Origin: Lojkania enalia
Taxonomy: Eukaryota; Ascomycota; Dothideomycetes; Pleosporales
Assembly: GCA_010094045.1 (NCBI GenBank)
Contig: ML986584.1
Location: 496,001 to 560,000, forward strand
Direction: 5' to 3'
DNA: 64,000 nt
Positions 10,131-21,921 of this stretch are shown here, piece by piece. The position numbers were made by a program, and so were the translations under genes. The notes beneath the pieces are model-generated. The model was not told the DNA's origin. It made no database searches and was given only the letters and a program-made list of their open reading frames with translations. Every line of letters starts with the position of its first letter. Position 1 is the first letter of the stretch.

Positions 10131-12746
10131 ATGCCTTCCGTGGCAGATAACGGTGGTAACATGACCATTCCTGTTCACTCCCCAGTCGACCACTAATGCG
10201 GCAGGTAGAAGAGCGCGGGACAAGCCTCCACGACGCGGTAGAGGCGCTGGAAAGAGGTCAGTCCTCAGCTTTGTTACCGGGTTTGTTGCTTATGGCATTT
10301 TACAGCATCCAGGCTTCCAGCAAAGCAGCGGTTTACAAAGGTGTCCGGCATTGTTGATGTCATCTGTCATCACGCATTCAATGACGGACTTAACGCGGAT
10401 GTCCTCCAGGATGTGGTACAGATCGTTACAAGAAAGACTGAATTGGACCAAACCAGCGTAACCACTTTGATTAAGAACTTATACCCGGCTCAGCGAGTAT
10501 CTGCGGATGTTGTGATCACTGTGGTGGGAGGACTTGGCCAGGGGAAAGGCAAGCCCTCCCTGGCCACTCAGAATGCACTCGTCAAGTGGCTCGCCATCGT
10601 TCACAGTGTCATCGAAGATGTCAAAGTATTGTCTAGGCTGTATGGTGTCCTATTTGGAATGCTAGATATGATCAGCATTCGGTGCGCAACATTGAAATCC
10701 GACGGTGGCCACTGCTGACTCTGCTAGAACGTCGCTCTGTCATCTGCTATCCCTGATAACTCGCAGAAGGCATGTGAAACCCTTCAGGATACAGCAGCTG
10801 TACGTTTGTTGTTTCCATGGGCTCTCATTCTGCTACGGCTGCTAACAGGATCGCAGTCTCGAGCTATCCCGCGGCCTTGGTAACGAACCTGCACTTCAAG
10901 GACTTCTCCGCATTTACAAGGATTACTATCCTGACATTATTCTCGGAAGCACAGCTATGAGCCGAAACTCATTTCCTCCTGTACGTTCCCATTTTAGTTC
11001 TGCAGTGTAACTGCCCAACATTACCAGACCCCTTTCCCTGTGTCGCACAAATCTGAACAAACTATTGATCCGCTCTAGCGGCCAGACTCCGAGTGGCGGA
11101 CGAGACTGCTTTCAATCCAGGAATCCAGCACGGCGATGGATAGTCCACTCTCCCAGCAGCAAAATGGCTTCAGAGTTCTAAGAAAAGGTGCCAAGAGGAG
11201 TAAGGTGTCTGTTATACCAGACGTGCATACTTTTCGAGCGCAAGAGGTGAAGGCCTCCCCCAAATCTCAGGCTAATTATAGCCACTGATGTGGGACAACA
11301 GACATCCGTTACACTAGAGGAGATTGACAACGTGGAGGATTTCGTCGAGAGATTGGATAGTATAGAGCCACCTGGACAGATGATCTCGTCCCTTGTCGAT
11401 CCGCTCCTGCAGAAGTTTGTGGATCTCCGGCCTTCCGAAATCACTTCAACGCGAATTGATCTATGGTTATCGACATGCCTTGAAGAGGAATTCAATATAG
11501 CTCAATACGGTGTGGAGACCTCCGCGAATCTTTCTGAAATACTCCAAGGACTGTACAGGCAAACACAGTATACCAAGGTATGCAACCTCGATGGTGTTGT
11601 TTTAGTAGAATAGGTCAAAACTTAATCAACGGCTTAGAGTATTCTACCAGTTGTTTCAACGTTCCTTCAAGCATACCTGCCGATATGGGATGGTATCAAC
11701 GATCTTGACATGATACTCGGTCTACTCTCATACGTTCCGTTGCAACCATTCGAAGGTCAGCCGCTCGAGGTCCCACTTTGCATTTCATTTTGCTTTCTTC
11801 TTGTTGCTGATTAGAGTACTTAGATGTGTACGCGACGTATCTTGGGCCAGTAGAAAGGGCCGTTGCAATTCGTAACATAAACTCATGTGCGAAGCTCATT
11901 GTCTTCTACGCAGAGATGTTGCGCCATTGGGCGATGCTCGTCACACCGCAGTCCTCCGCTTCAGTCCAGCCCGCTCTCAATTCAAATGACCAACAGAACC
12001 TCGGCAAGCTCATCGATCATGTTGCTAAACTAGCGGAATCTATTCTACTGTCTTCTGCCCCGCAAGACTGCTTCCCTGTGGAATCTGCAACGCTCTTGTT
12101 CTATGAGATTTTATCATCATCCTCGAAACCTAGAATGGTTCCAATTGTCATTCCTCCACTTCACCTTACGTATATGCTCGCTCAAAGCCCGTCCGCAACA
12201 ACCCTTTCGCGACTTTGTGGAGTTTTTAAGGACTACAAAGTCGCATTCGAAAAGCACCCAAGACCTCTCTCAGCATTTTATCCTGCATCCACGACGAATG
12301 TCTTCAACCAATGCGTGAAGGACATCTATAACTCCATATGGGTAGCGAAGGCCCTCGTGGCAGACAAGAACAAGAACATGGCGGGTTTGTACTGTGCGCC
12401 TCCGTTGCGAGAAGCCTTAGGTACTTATCTTCAGAGTGTCGACGGCGAATATGCCATTTCGAAGGCATTTTTGCCTTCATACAATCCGCTTTTTGCTTCG
12501 CTTGCCGCTGCAGCATGGAGGACATTGGAAGACACTGAAATCAAAGAGAAAGGATACGATCGGGATATGGTCCTCTGGCACAAAGGGCCGGTGTCGCAAC
12601 TCAGCCTTGACGTGTTAGGGAAGCGTGGAGGAGTCGTAATTGGGTGGGACATGTACAAGCTTCGCGTTTTGGCATGGCTTGCGGCAAGGGGATGTGGCGG
12701 GATCCGTGACCTAATGTTTGTCACGGCGAAAGAACTGAAGGCCTAG
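10131..12746 (+). CDS. mis6: Inner kinetochore protein Mis6/CENP-I homologue
   Basis: Nine exons: 10131..10155, 10209..10256, 10306..10681, 10728..10799, 10857..10980, 11079..11246, 11302..11577, 11638..11755, 11815..12746. They join exactly in frame to 712 aa, the usual length of fungal Mis6. Characteristic stretches are the N-terminal ALERASRLPAKQRFTK and VDVICHHAFNDGL, then TSLCHLLSLITRRRHVKPF, GNEPALQGLLRIYKDYYPD (which crosses no intron) and FPPRPDSEWRTRL. The protein is all-helical HEAT-like, with no catalytic motif. CENP-I/Mis6 is part of the constitutive centromere network and is needed to load the CENP-A histone. The 25-nt first exon rests on the ATG at 10131 plus consensus splice sites and is the least certain part; the remaining joins are supported by family-like continuity. 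The intron 10981..11078 skips an in-frame TAG at the acceptor. Confidence 0.88.
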
Positions 12747-13015
12747 TTGATCTTAGCTGCTTATATTACTAGCTATGACTAGGAGAGACTAATCCCGGTG
12801 TACTACTGCCTTCCTACAAGCCCCGGTTCGATTATCTCTTTGAAGTGGCGTACTCTAGGCTATTCTTTCTCTCTTTGATGCCAAATTCGTGGCGCAAATG
12901 TGGCTAGCCGGGCTTATCGATAAGACCTTGCAGTCAAACGTCACTTCCTCTTTAATAACACCACTGTTTGCCTCCAACTCTTCCAAACCATATACGATGG
13001 AGCTTCAATATCATA

Positions 13016-15897
13016 ATGCCTAACACTATCTCCTGCGTCGAGACGAGCGTTCAGCCAGGAAGTCTGAGAGTAAGTTACTTACACTACGCCAGACCCGCCA
13101 CTTCACGATCGTGTGTTAGTCCCTCAAGCCACCTAGCTGTCATACTGGGACCAAACATTTGTAGCTTGAGGCCGCATGAGCATACGACATAGTTGAACGG
13201 CGCCTTTACACGCTGCAATCTAGCTTTTCTATCTTTCTTAGCCTGAGTTAAAATTATAATCGGGCAATTTTGCTTGTTGCCAGTTGTGACACCGCAGGCT
13301 AATTGTTGCCAGTTCGGAGACACAGCGCCTGAAGAAAGACCGAAGCTGAAAGAGTGGCGATGCGACCTAACGGCGCTGTCTCGAGTCTATAATCTCTACT
13401 TCGTAGCTTATAGCGACATTATTCACGTTTACCAGCCTAGCTTCCCTGATCAACGTTTACTTGATCGCCCAGCTCTCACACTACATCCGCCCGTCTCGAG
13501 CCCAGACTTGGATTACGTGTTGGATCCAGAATGTCCTCATTCAATAAATCGACTGCATCTCGACTTCCTTGGAAGGGATGAGATACTGTTGGCAGCTTGC
13601 GACGACGGCGATGTGATTGGCTACAGCGTCCCTCAAATTCAACGTGTAATCGAGAACCGTTCATTAGCCAAAGAGGACAAAAATAGCTCTCATGAGAATA
13701 GAGTTCGTGTATTCCTGTACGTAAAGAATATTATGAGGCCTTTCAATTCTGTTCCAAGTTCTGTTTAAAACAGAGCCTCATTTTAGCCTTCACTTCTCGA
13801 TTACGCAATGATGCACTAACCAAGATTTAGACATAGAAACGTCGGTCAAAGTGTTTGGGGGCTAGCAATTCATCGAGAAGCCCGTTTGATTGCGATGAGT
13901 GCAAATACCCATAAAGTCACAGTAATCGCATATGCCCTAGCCAATCCACCAGCAGGCTCTTCGAACTCAGCCGAGTCTATTTCTGATGGGTAAGTACAGA
14001 TTGAGAACTAGCATGCGGCTTCGACATCAATTCGTCCACAAACTCTCGCTCAAAGTCCTTACACGAAGTCAATACCGGCAAATCTGTCAACTCAGACGTG
14101 GTGTTTATTGTCTGACTTGATCTAGGCCGATCAATTCAAGCGATGATTCAGAGAACGACTTCCCTCACCCTCGGCGGAAGGATCACATCTTGACTCTAAC
14201 TGCAAACCATAACATCCCTACAGTCTCATTCGACAACAACGGAACGGATCCGGGGGGAAGATGGCTCTATAGTAGTTCTATTGGTGGCAAGACCCATCTC
14301 TGGGATCTCCACAATCCTCAAAAGGCCGCTCGAACATTACAGATGGGACGCTGCTCGAGCGTCACGGATCCAAATAAGTGCCCAACAGCGTTATGTAGAT
14401 GCCGTGATAGAGCTCGTCTACCACACGCAGCGTGGAACGCCTTATTCATAGATCCAAGATCTTGTCGCAAGAGCTATTCTCATGAGGAGGCGTTTGGAAT
14501 TGTGCCGACTGAGCGGGCACCCTGCTTTTGGGACATAAGTGAATCCAAATCCAAATCATGGTAACAGACTGATACACGTCTACAATGCATTTCTCTAACT
14601 TGTGTAGGCGTCCTTCGTCTGATGAAACTCATTTCGATCAAGCAAACGAAGAGGACGAGGGGATGTCGCTAGATACAGATGAAGAAGAATACCAAGAAGA
14701 ACACGAAGAATCGATGTCAACCATTCAAGACGATCATGAGCCGTCTGAACACAGCGACCAGGAAGAATTGGAGCCGCAACCACCTCCTTCACCGCAGACC
14801 CTCTTTGTTCCGGAACATGAACCAACGGAATCGTCTGAGGACGATACCAGCTTAAATGGTAATGAAGCCCTAGTAATTCAACTTCCCACTGAGGATCTTA
14901 TAAACGATTTAATGGCCATAGTACCGGAAGACAGCGAAGATGAGGAACTTTCTGCGCCTTCTCCGGTCCTCAATCTAGCGGCTGGTGCTGCGAGCGCTAT
15001 CTGGATTGATGCTCTCGATGCCCTCCCTGTAGATGACCAAATCCTACGCTTTGTTGGGAAAACATCTTACTGTGAGATCAAAGCGGATACGAACCAGGAC
15101 GAGGTAAGTGATTTTTCTTAGCCACTGCTTATTTCAAAATTACCCAACTAGTCTTGAACGATTCCACATTCTTCCTCAAACCCATATACCCAATATAGAG
15201 ATATTAGCTACTAGAAACCAGGATTAAAACACTACAGGTCTATTCCCATGATCCCACCATTATTCCACCTACCGTTATCGTGACGAAACAAGACATTCAC
15301 CTCGTGCAGCCCCAAATCCTCTCCTCGCTGACCTTAAAACACAGCCCCATAGTCTTCTGCAAGTTCCCACACCTCCCATATCCTGAGGAAATGGTCCCGG
15401 GTCACGACCGCCTGTGCTACAGCACGCAGATCCCAGAACTCGGGCTGTTAATTGCGGCCAGCCCGGCAAATCGGATTGTGCTCCTCTCGCTGACGCAGAT
15501 TCTCGCGGATACAAACGGCCCGCCCACGCAAGACTCCTTGAATCCGAGGAGCAAGCTTAGGAAGGATGGTGAAGGCGGGCAGCAAATTGTCTACGGCTTC
15601 AAGCTTGAAAAGGTGCTGCCGGATGATAGCATTACGGCCTATCTCGCTACAACGAACACGCGGATTGTGGGTGTGGCGGTGGGTCCCGTGCAGGGCATGT
15701 TCGACATCTCGGCCGATGAGGCAGATGCCGGGAACAGGGATGGAGATGTAGACATGGATGGAAGTCGGGGCGAGGACAAGGAGCGGGATAGGACGAGGAG
15801 ATGGAGGATGATTGTTATGTTTACCGATCACACAGTTCTGGCGTACGAATTAGCTAGGACGAGCGAGGAGGTTGCCGTTGCCGATCTGGTGGTTTGA
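13016..15897 (+). CDS. CRT10: CRT10-domain WD40-like protein
   Basis: Six exons, 13016..13069, 13313..13716, 13831..13989, 14126..14560, 14608..15103 and 15238..15897, encode 735 aa. The N-terminal part contains the Crt10 signature TALSRVYNLYFVAYSD with IIHVYQPSFP, and after intron 2 the block GQSVWGLAIHREARLIAMSA, both typical of fungal Crt10 proteins. WD-like repeats follow (GGKTHLWDLHNP). A long acidic, disordered insert rich in E, D and P occupies about residues 360-440. In yeast, Crt10 represses ribonucleotide reductase genes; in filamentous fungi the role is inferred. The first exon (18 codons) and the 243-nt first intron are the weakest part of the model, and two acceptors (13297, 13312) keep the same frame. 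The C-terminal exon ends with a D/R-rich loop before the last strand. Confidence 0.8.
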
Positions 15898-16437
15898 GAG
15901 CGTGGCGGGCAGGGCTGGCTCGAATCGGGTCTGTGTATCGTTTCCTGGATGGCGTATTGGATGGTAAACTCGCTGAAGCGGTAGTTCGGCGTTCGGAGGA
16001 GCTATAATCTATAATGTAGTATCGATGATCTTATTCCATTTAAGAGGTTACGGTCGATGTGATCTCTAATCCTCGCCATTTCATAACAATCCTCTATGAA
16101 AAAAGCACGGGAAATATAGAACAAAACAGTCTTCTTAGGTCACAGAATAGTAAAATCAATTGTCCACACCCGACCAGTGCATTACAATGTCTACTCTAAT
16201 AACACTTTGCGAAAGTAGTGATACGGTGGTAGCTTTCCAAAAAAAAAAAAAAAAGTTTTACAAGGGCGGCGCTTCAATCTCGCCAATTTCCCGCCTTTGC
16301 CGAATGAATACCAATATCTAGAAAAGAAGTGATGTAAAATGGAGAGATCCTCGCATCGCGTGAGAACGCATACAGGAAATCATATCTAAGAGATTCAGGA
16401 GCTAGCGAAAGCGTCCGTGATCAATCTAAAACGCCGT
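15898..16437. other. Intergenic region between convergent CRT10 and YHM2, with poly(A) tract
   Basis: Holds both 3' untranslated regions. A run of 16 A at 16239..16254 lies on the plus strand. No gene is seen. Confidence 0.5.
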
Positions 16438-17898
16438 CTAGTGTTTAGCCGTAACCTTTTCGCCAGTGAGCTTTTCGACAGCTTCCTTGGCCCTATGGAG
16501 ATTGTCAGCTATGGACGTACATTTTACATATGAGATGGTGGAAAGTGGGAGGGAAGAGGGAAGAGGGAGGGAGGGAACATACATATCACCCAAAGCAACC
16601 ATACAAACCGTCTGCCAAACGCCGAGTCCAATCCTAGGAGTAACACCACGGTACAATCCCTTGATACCGTTATTCTGATAGATGTATTTGGCGGCCTTTC
16701 CGACCGTCAGGTTCTTGGGCCTGTTTGGGTCCTCGGTCTTGGACTGCATTTCGACGCGAATGACCTCGATCGGCTGATTCCAAGCGCTCAAGCCGCCACC
16801 AAGCGCAGAGGCAACAATCTTCTCCATGACGCCCAGCTTCTCGCCATTCTCTTTGCCGGTGACCTTTCGGATTCCGGTCTCAGCGACGCGGGACAGGCCA
16901 AAGCGGGAGCCCCAGTTGGTGACCTGGCGGACGGCGACGGCGTTGACACCTTTGTTGATGCCGCGGATACCCTCCTTGCGCCAGATCTCCATGAAGGTCT
17001 CCATAGTGCCTGGGGGCTTCATGCCCGCGGCCGCGACTTTGTGCTTTGTGATTTCCACCGTCTTCATGCAGGTGCAGAAGCCCATGGTGGCATAAGCCTG
17101 GGCGAGACCACCTGTCATACCTCCTGTGATGCCCGCTACGAAGTCGGGAGCGCCGAGGGTTTTGGCATAGAATTCGGCTTCGGAGGCGACGAAGAGGAGC
17201 ACGGCGCCCTTAGTGGAGGCTTCGATCCATGCCTAGGGATTGCGTTAGAGCGCGGGTTAGATGTGCTGTGCGGTTAAGCTTACCCATGGGATAAGACCTT
17301 GGTAAACTACATTTCCAAGACGTTAGCAAGAATTCACGCTATTAAGTGTGTTTGTCGATGTCGCAAGATAGATATAGCTCGGAGAAGCGTTGTTCTGAAC
17401 CCGCGCACGCTATCCCGTGTACTCGAGAGCGTGGACGCGGAGCTCCGATGAAGGAGAGACTCACATCCAAGGATTCCTCCACGCGCCCATATCCTTCCTA
17501 TAGCCCCAGCAAAGCCATCAGACCTGTTGGCAGCCATGGTGGTCTTGATGACCTCCAATGGCTATATCCCATACGTCAGCCTCGGCTCCATACCGCGCCC
17601 TCGCTCTCCGCTCGGGAATCCGCCAGGAGGGATTGAGTTACCTGTCCCAGAGACGTCACCCTGTAGAATAGCCTTATCAGCGATTGCTCTCACATGTAGG
17701 GGCTGCAGAAATGACTTACTCGAACAAGTTGAGTCCAGCGCCGACTGCGGTCCCATGCCTCGGTCAGCCTCGAGTTCTCCGGAGATGGCAGAGTGCCAGC
17801 GATAAAGACTTACGCAACAGGTTGCTGAACTTGACGGGCTTCTTCTCCAGCTTGGGAGGCGCAGGAATGCCTGCGACGGCGGCGTTCGTAGCGGACAT
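16438..17898 (-). CDS. YHM2: Mitochondrial citrate/2-oxoglutarate carrier Yhm2
   Basis: Seven exons on the minus strand (plus coordinates 17814..17898, 17720..17744, 17642..17660, 17465..17561, 17284..17306, 16583..17232, 16438..16492) join exactly to 317 aa, the family length. The start reads MSATNAAVAGIPAPPKLEKK, then KPVKFSNLLLGAGLNLFEVT and LGQPLEVIKTTMAANR; PLEVIK is the first carrier signature of the mitochondrial carrier family. Later come NKGVNAVAVRQVTNWGSRFG and NQPIEVIRVEMQSK, the third signature. Yhm2 exchanges citrate for 2-oxoglutarate across the inner mitochondrial membrane and has also been linked to mtDNA maintenance in yeast. Six membrane helices are expected. Three exons are unusually tiny (25, 19 and 23 nt), so automatic predictors may miss them. 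The next gene to the right encodes citrate synthase, whose product the carrier exports. Confidence 0.93.
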
Positions 17899-19147
17899 AA
17901 TCTGGGAGCGTTGTCACGGTAAGAGGGCCCTGACCAAGGGGATAGGGTGCTTCTTCGCAAGAATAACGTGGTATGGATGTGGGAGAGGAAATGGGAAAGG
18001 GCGAGATTCGGGGGTTTTGTTAGGCAAGGCGATTTCGGCTTCGGTGGTGACCCTAGCTTGGGGGAGCGAACGAGCCCGTCGCTTTGTGAGAAATGTTGGT
18101 TTGACCGCACTAGCCGGGGAATGGTGAATTGCTTCTTTGGAAGCTGGCTGGCCCTGCGCCAAGCCCCCGAGCCACAGCATTTCGCAATCTGGTAACCGGA
18201 GTACTCCATTGCCTGAAGGGTGTCCTCCGCACACTGCAGCTGCAAACATATCACAAATCAAGCAGAGACACCCACACTACCCCCGCTGTCGGCGATAATC
18301 CGCACGTTTCCTCTCCGCCCGTCGCCTCCCCCTATACCAGCGCAATGGACCCAGGCCACTGTCGCCCATGACTTAGCCAGGCGGGCGTTTGAGGCGGCCG
18401 CGGATCCCCAAGAGAGCCTGTGATTAGCCCACGTTCTGTCAACATCTCAACAACAAATGGCCAGAGAGGCTAAATATTGCGTCGATTCGGTCAGCCTGTC
18501 AGGGTCGAGGAGCCACAGATGACCCGGGTCCTTCACCGCCGCCGGACAATGAGCGGGATCCCGACTTATTTTCTTGTCCGCCCGAGTGTGAGCCGTAGTT
18601 GGGGCAAGCCACTCGCGTCCGCTTCTCGCAAGTCTTCCCGATACTGCATTAGCAACCGCCGCACTGTTCGCGCGCATACAGTAACACACACCCCCGAAAA
18701 TTGTGGCTACTGTATGCGGCTCTGCGCTTTTTTGGGCTCCAGAAAAACTATCCCCAAAAGCGCTACGGAGTTTCTCAACGGCATTCTGCTCCTAGGAGCA
18801 GCGTTCAAGATCCTGAAGAGTTCTCCCCAAACATGGCTTGTAGTCAGCTCGTGCACGAAGCCGTCCTGTCCGTATAAGCATCACCGCCGGGGAAACTCCT
18901 TCGTAATGATGACAGGAGCACGTTTCTCGGTTCCGCATTTCTTGAACTTTCGAATGCATGGTATTTGTGCGGCAAGACGTCTACTAAATAGTGCTACAGC
19001 GGAGATTCTAACAAATGGAAGCTGGGCGCATGCCAAAACACCCCATATCCCTACATTCCCTAATCTAGACAAATACAGAAGATCGTTCCAGTCTAACTCA
19101 GCCCCATCCATGGCTGCATTAGTCTACCTGCCCACCCGGTGAATATC
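17899..19147. other. YHM2 promoter and citrate synthase 3' region
   Basis: Both flanking genes run on the minus strand, so the left side is the YHM2 promoter and the right side the citrate synthase 3' region. The frame 18477..19142 (+) is open but has no fungal family features and is not called. Confidence 0.45.
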
Positions 19148-20837
19148 TTACAACGAAGCCCCGACAAGCTTGGCGTATGCCTCAGTGCTGAAGGACTTGG
19201 GTCTCTCAATCGGAGCACCGACGGCACGGTCAATGATAAGCTGAGGAAGGACACCGAGCGCGCGGGAGACACCAAAGAGAACAGTGTAGTAGTTCTGCTC
19301 CGTGAGGCCGTAGTATTGGAGGAGGACACCAGAATGGGCGTCGACGTTAGGGTATGGGTTCTTGGTCTTGCCGTGCTCAGTAAGGACACCAGGCGCGATC
19401 TTGTAGACCTGGCTGACGAGCTTGAACATTGGGTCGTCGGGAAGGTGCTTCTGAGCGAACTCGCGTTGGGAAACGTAGCGGGGGTCAGTCTTGCGGAGAA
19501 CAGCGTGGCCGTAGCCGGGGACGACCTGGCCGGCTTTGAGGGTAGACCATAAGTAGTCCTTGATGGCCTGGTCGCTTAGGTCGTTGCCAATGGCCTTCTT
19601 CATCTTCTGTAGCCAGACGAGCACTTCCTGATTAGCCAAACCGTGGAGGGGACCAGCAAGACCGTTGAGACCGGCAGCCAAAGAAAGGTATGGAGAGCTG
19701 AGAGCACTGCCTACAAGATGGGTGGTGTGGGCGCTGACGTTCCCTCCCTCGTGGTCGGAGTGAATGGTAAGGTACAGACGCATCAGCTCAACGAAGTCCT
19801 TGTTCTCGGCGAAACCAAGTTGGCTAGCCAAATTGAATCCATAGTCCTTGTCCTTCTGGACAGGAGCGACCTTGCCGTCCTTGTAGATGTTGCGGTAGAT
19901 CTTAGAGGCAATGGTCGGCAGCTTAGCAATGAGGTCCATGGAGTCCTCAAAGGTGTGCTCCCAGTACTGGGACTTGTGCATGCCCTTAGCGTAGGCCTTG
20001 GCGAAATTTGACTGGTGCTCGAGAGCAGTAACAGCGAGGGAGAATTGAGCCATTGGGTGGAGGTCGTTGGGGCAGCGGTCGATCAATTCCTCAACGAACT
20101 TTGGGACATCGGAGCGGGCAGCCCATTCCGCGGATAGGTCGCGGACCTGCTGCTCAGAGGGTACTTCGCCGGTCAAGAGAAGCCAGAAAAGACCTGCAGG
20201 CGTCAATACGAATTGCAATTGCTGTGAAGCACCGTCCTACCTTCGGGAAGAGGCTCCTCGCCACCGGGGGCCTTGGGAAGGATCTCCTGGCACTCTGGGA
20301 TCTGCCATATGTCAGTCACTTGCCCTAAATTCAAGTTTACAGGCTTCACATACCGTCTTTCCACGGAACCGGATGCCTTCCTCTGAATCCAGGACGGAAC
20401 CCTAGCAATTGTAAGCTTATCGGCTCAATGCGCCTCGGGACTTTGCGGCCACCAACCTCCCAGACGAGCGACTTGATGCCACGGGCACCACCATAGACCT
20501 GATCGAGGGTGACCTCGCCCACAACCTTGTTCCCATGGTCCCTAGATGCGCTGTTAACGGAATGCCCCGGAGACAGCGGAAGTGCGGATGCGCATACTTG
20601 CGGAGCTTCTTGATCTTCTCGATCTCACCGGGGAGTTTGGCGGCGAAGGTCTCCTTTAGGGACTGGAATTGGCACTGTCAGATATCATTTTCACATAGAT
20701 GGAAGCATTGGTCCAACCTGAGTCTTGCCCGTCGAGTAGCAGCGCAGGCCATGGAAGGCCGCAGAGCGAAGAGGCGCGGCGGGAGTGAAGAACGAGGAGC
20801 GGAGGGCGCTCGAGGTCAATCGCAGCGAAGAGGCCAT
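19148..20837 (-). CDS. citA: Citrate synthase, mitochondrial
   Basis: Six minus-strand exons (20718..20837, 20598..20662, 20457..20541, 20354..20401, 20241..20301, 19148..20193) give 474 aa, the standard length of the mitochondrial fungal enzyme. Residues 1-35 form a presequence ([20 protein letters not shown]...) with no acidic residues. The catalytic region contains [37 protein letters not shown] and [15 protein letters not shown], so the active-site histidines are kept. The C-terminal [15 protein letters not shown] holds the conserved catalytic Asp. The enzyme condenses acetyl-CoA and oxaloacetate to citrate in the TCA cycle. The protein ends in VGASL, not a peroxisomal SKL-type signal, so the mitochondrial isoform is meant. 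Several plus-strand frames inside (19643..20011 and others) are shadows. Identity is very secure. Confidence 0.96.
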
Positions 20838-21921
20838 TGCGGGTGGGAGGGTATGCAGATGGGAGGTGGAAGATGGGTGGGAGGAAGGATAGTGGGTGGT
20901 GGGGAGTGGAAAAGTTCTTGTTGGCAGCCGGAGTAAAAAAAGAAGGCGCATGGCCGCTGGAGCTCATCATTGCCGGTGGCCCATGCTTCCCGGCGTCATC
21001 CCTCGCTCGCTCACCCCAACACGACCTCGATCGTCCAGCTGCAGCGCAGCGAGCACTTCGCTGACGTCGGCCTCTCCTCACTGCGCCGATAGGGCCGGCG
21101 TACACGAGCGCGAGCTCGACCGTGCTTAAAATCCCGGCCTCGTCCCTGCAAAAGTTGCTCTTTCCATTGCCATTGTTGTTCATCAATGTGATGTCCCTTC
21201 CATCCGCCCTTGGTATAGACAGACGACGGCCTCGGCATCGCAATTTGCAAGATTGGGAATGGCGGGTCCGGCCAGGTTCCGTTGATGGATTGACGCCGGC
21301 CCTTGGGACCGCCAGCTCAGTGCCCAGCGCTCCTCCAAATGCCTGAGGCACGTGACTATGCCCGAACGGCTGGCTTAGTCACCGGCCCGACCGCCGAGGC
21401 TGCCCCGTGCCCAGGTCCACTCACCAAGGCTCTCCCGGCCATGCGCAACACACACCACTTGCACCTGTAACCACCACTTGCACCTGCTCTGCCACAGCTG
21501 CACTCTTGCATCGCTAGAGCATAGAACCCTATCGCCAGCGGCCCCGCACCCTTTCACTGTTCTCTTTCCCGCTCTAGTCTGCCGCCCATATTTCCGTATC
21601 GTGAAGGCAAGTGCGACTCTTCACCTGGGTCGTCGCCCCTGTAGAGTTTTAAGCCCAGGTTCAATTCTTCAGCTCTACACCAGCACCCCAGCGCAGCTCG
21701 ACCACTTTTATCACCTCGGTCACTTGCTCGCGCTCGTACAACAGTACTACGTATCACCTAGACTATCCTGCTTCGGATCTCACTTGGTAGGTCGAGTCGA
21801 AGCCATCGTGTTTGCCAGCAGTCCTCTTTACCCACGCGCTTCGCCGCGCCTTACATCTGCAGGACACCGCCAAAGAAAAGTTGTTTGCATTCGGATCTGA
21901 CCTGGTACACCTAATCTACAT
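20838..21921. promoter_or_regulatory. Divergent promoter of citrate synthase (-) and SEB1/NRD1-like gene (+)
   Basis: About 1.1 kb between divergent start codons. CT-rich tracts near 21430-21720 on the plus strand resemble the pyrimidine-rich leaders of fungal genes. Open frames on both strands have no family features. Confidence 0.45.

Noticed and set aside
18477..19142. Open frame of 221 codons between YHM2 and citrate synthase
   Set aside because: No family features, Cys/Arg/Ser-rich composition typical of non-coding GC-rich DNA, and no introns.
19643..20011. Plus-strand open frame inside citrate synthase
   Set aside because: Mirror frame of a highly conserved enzyme; codon shadow.
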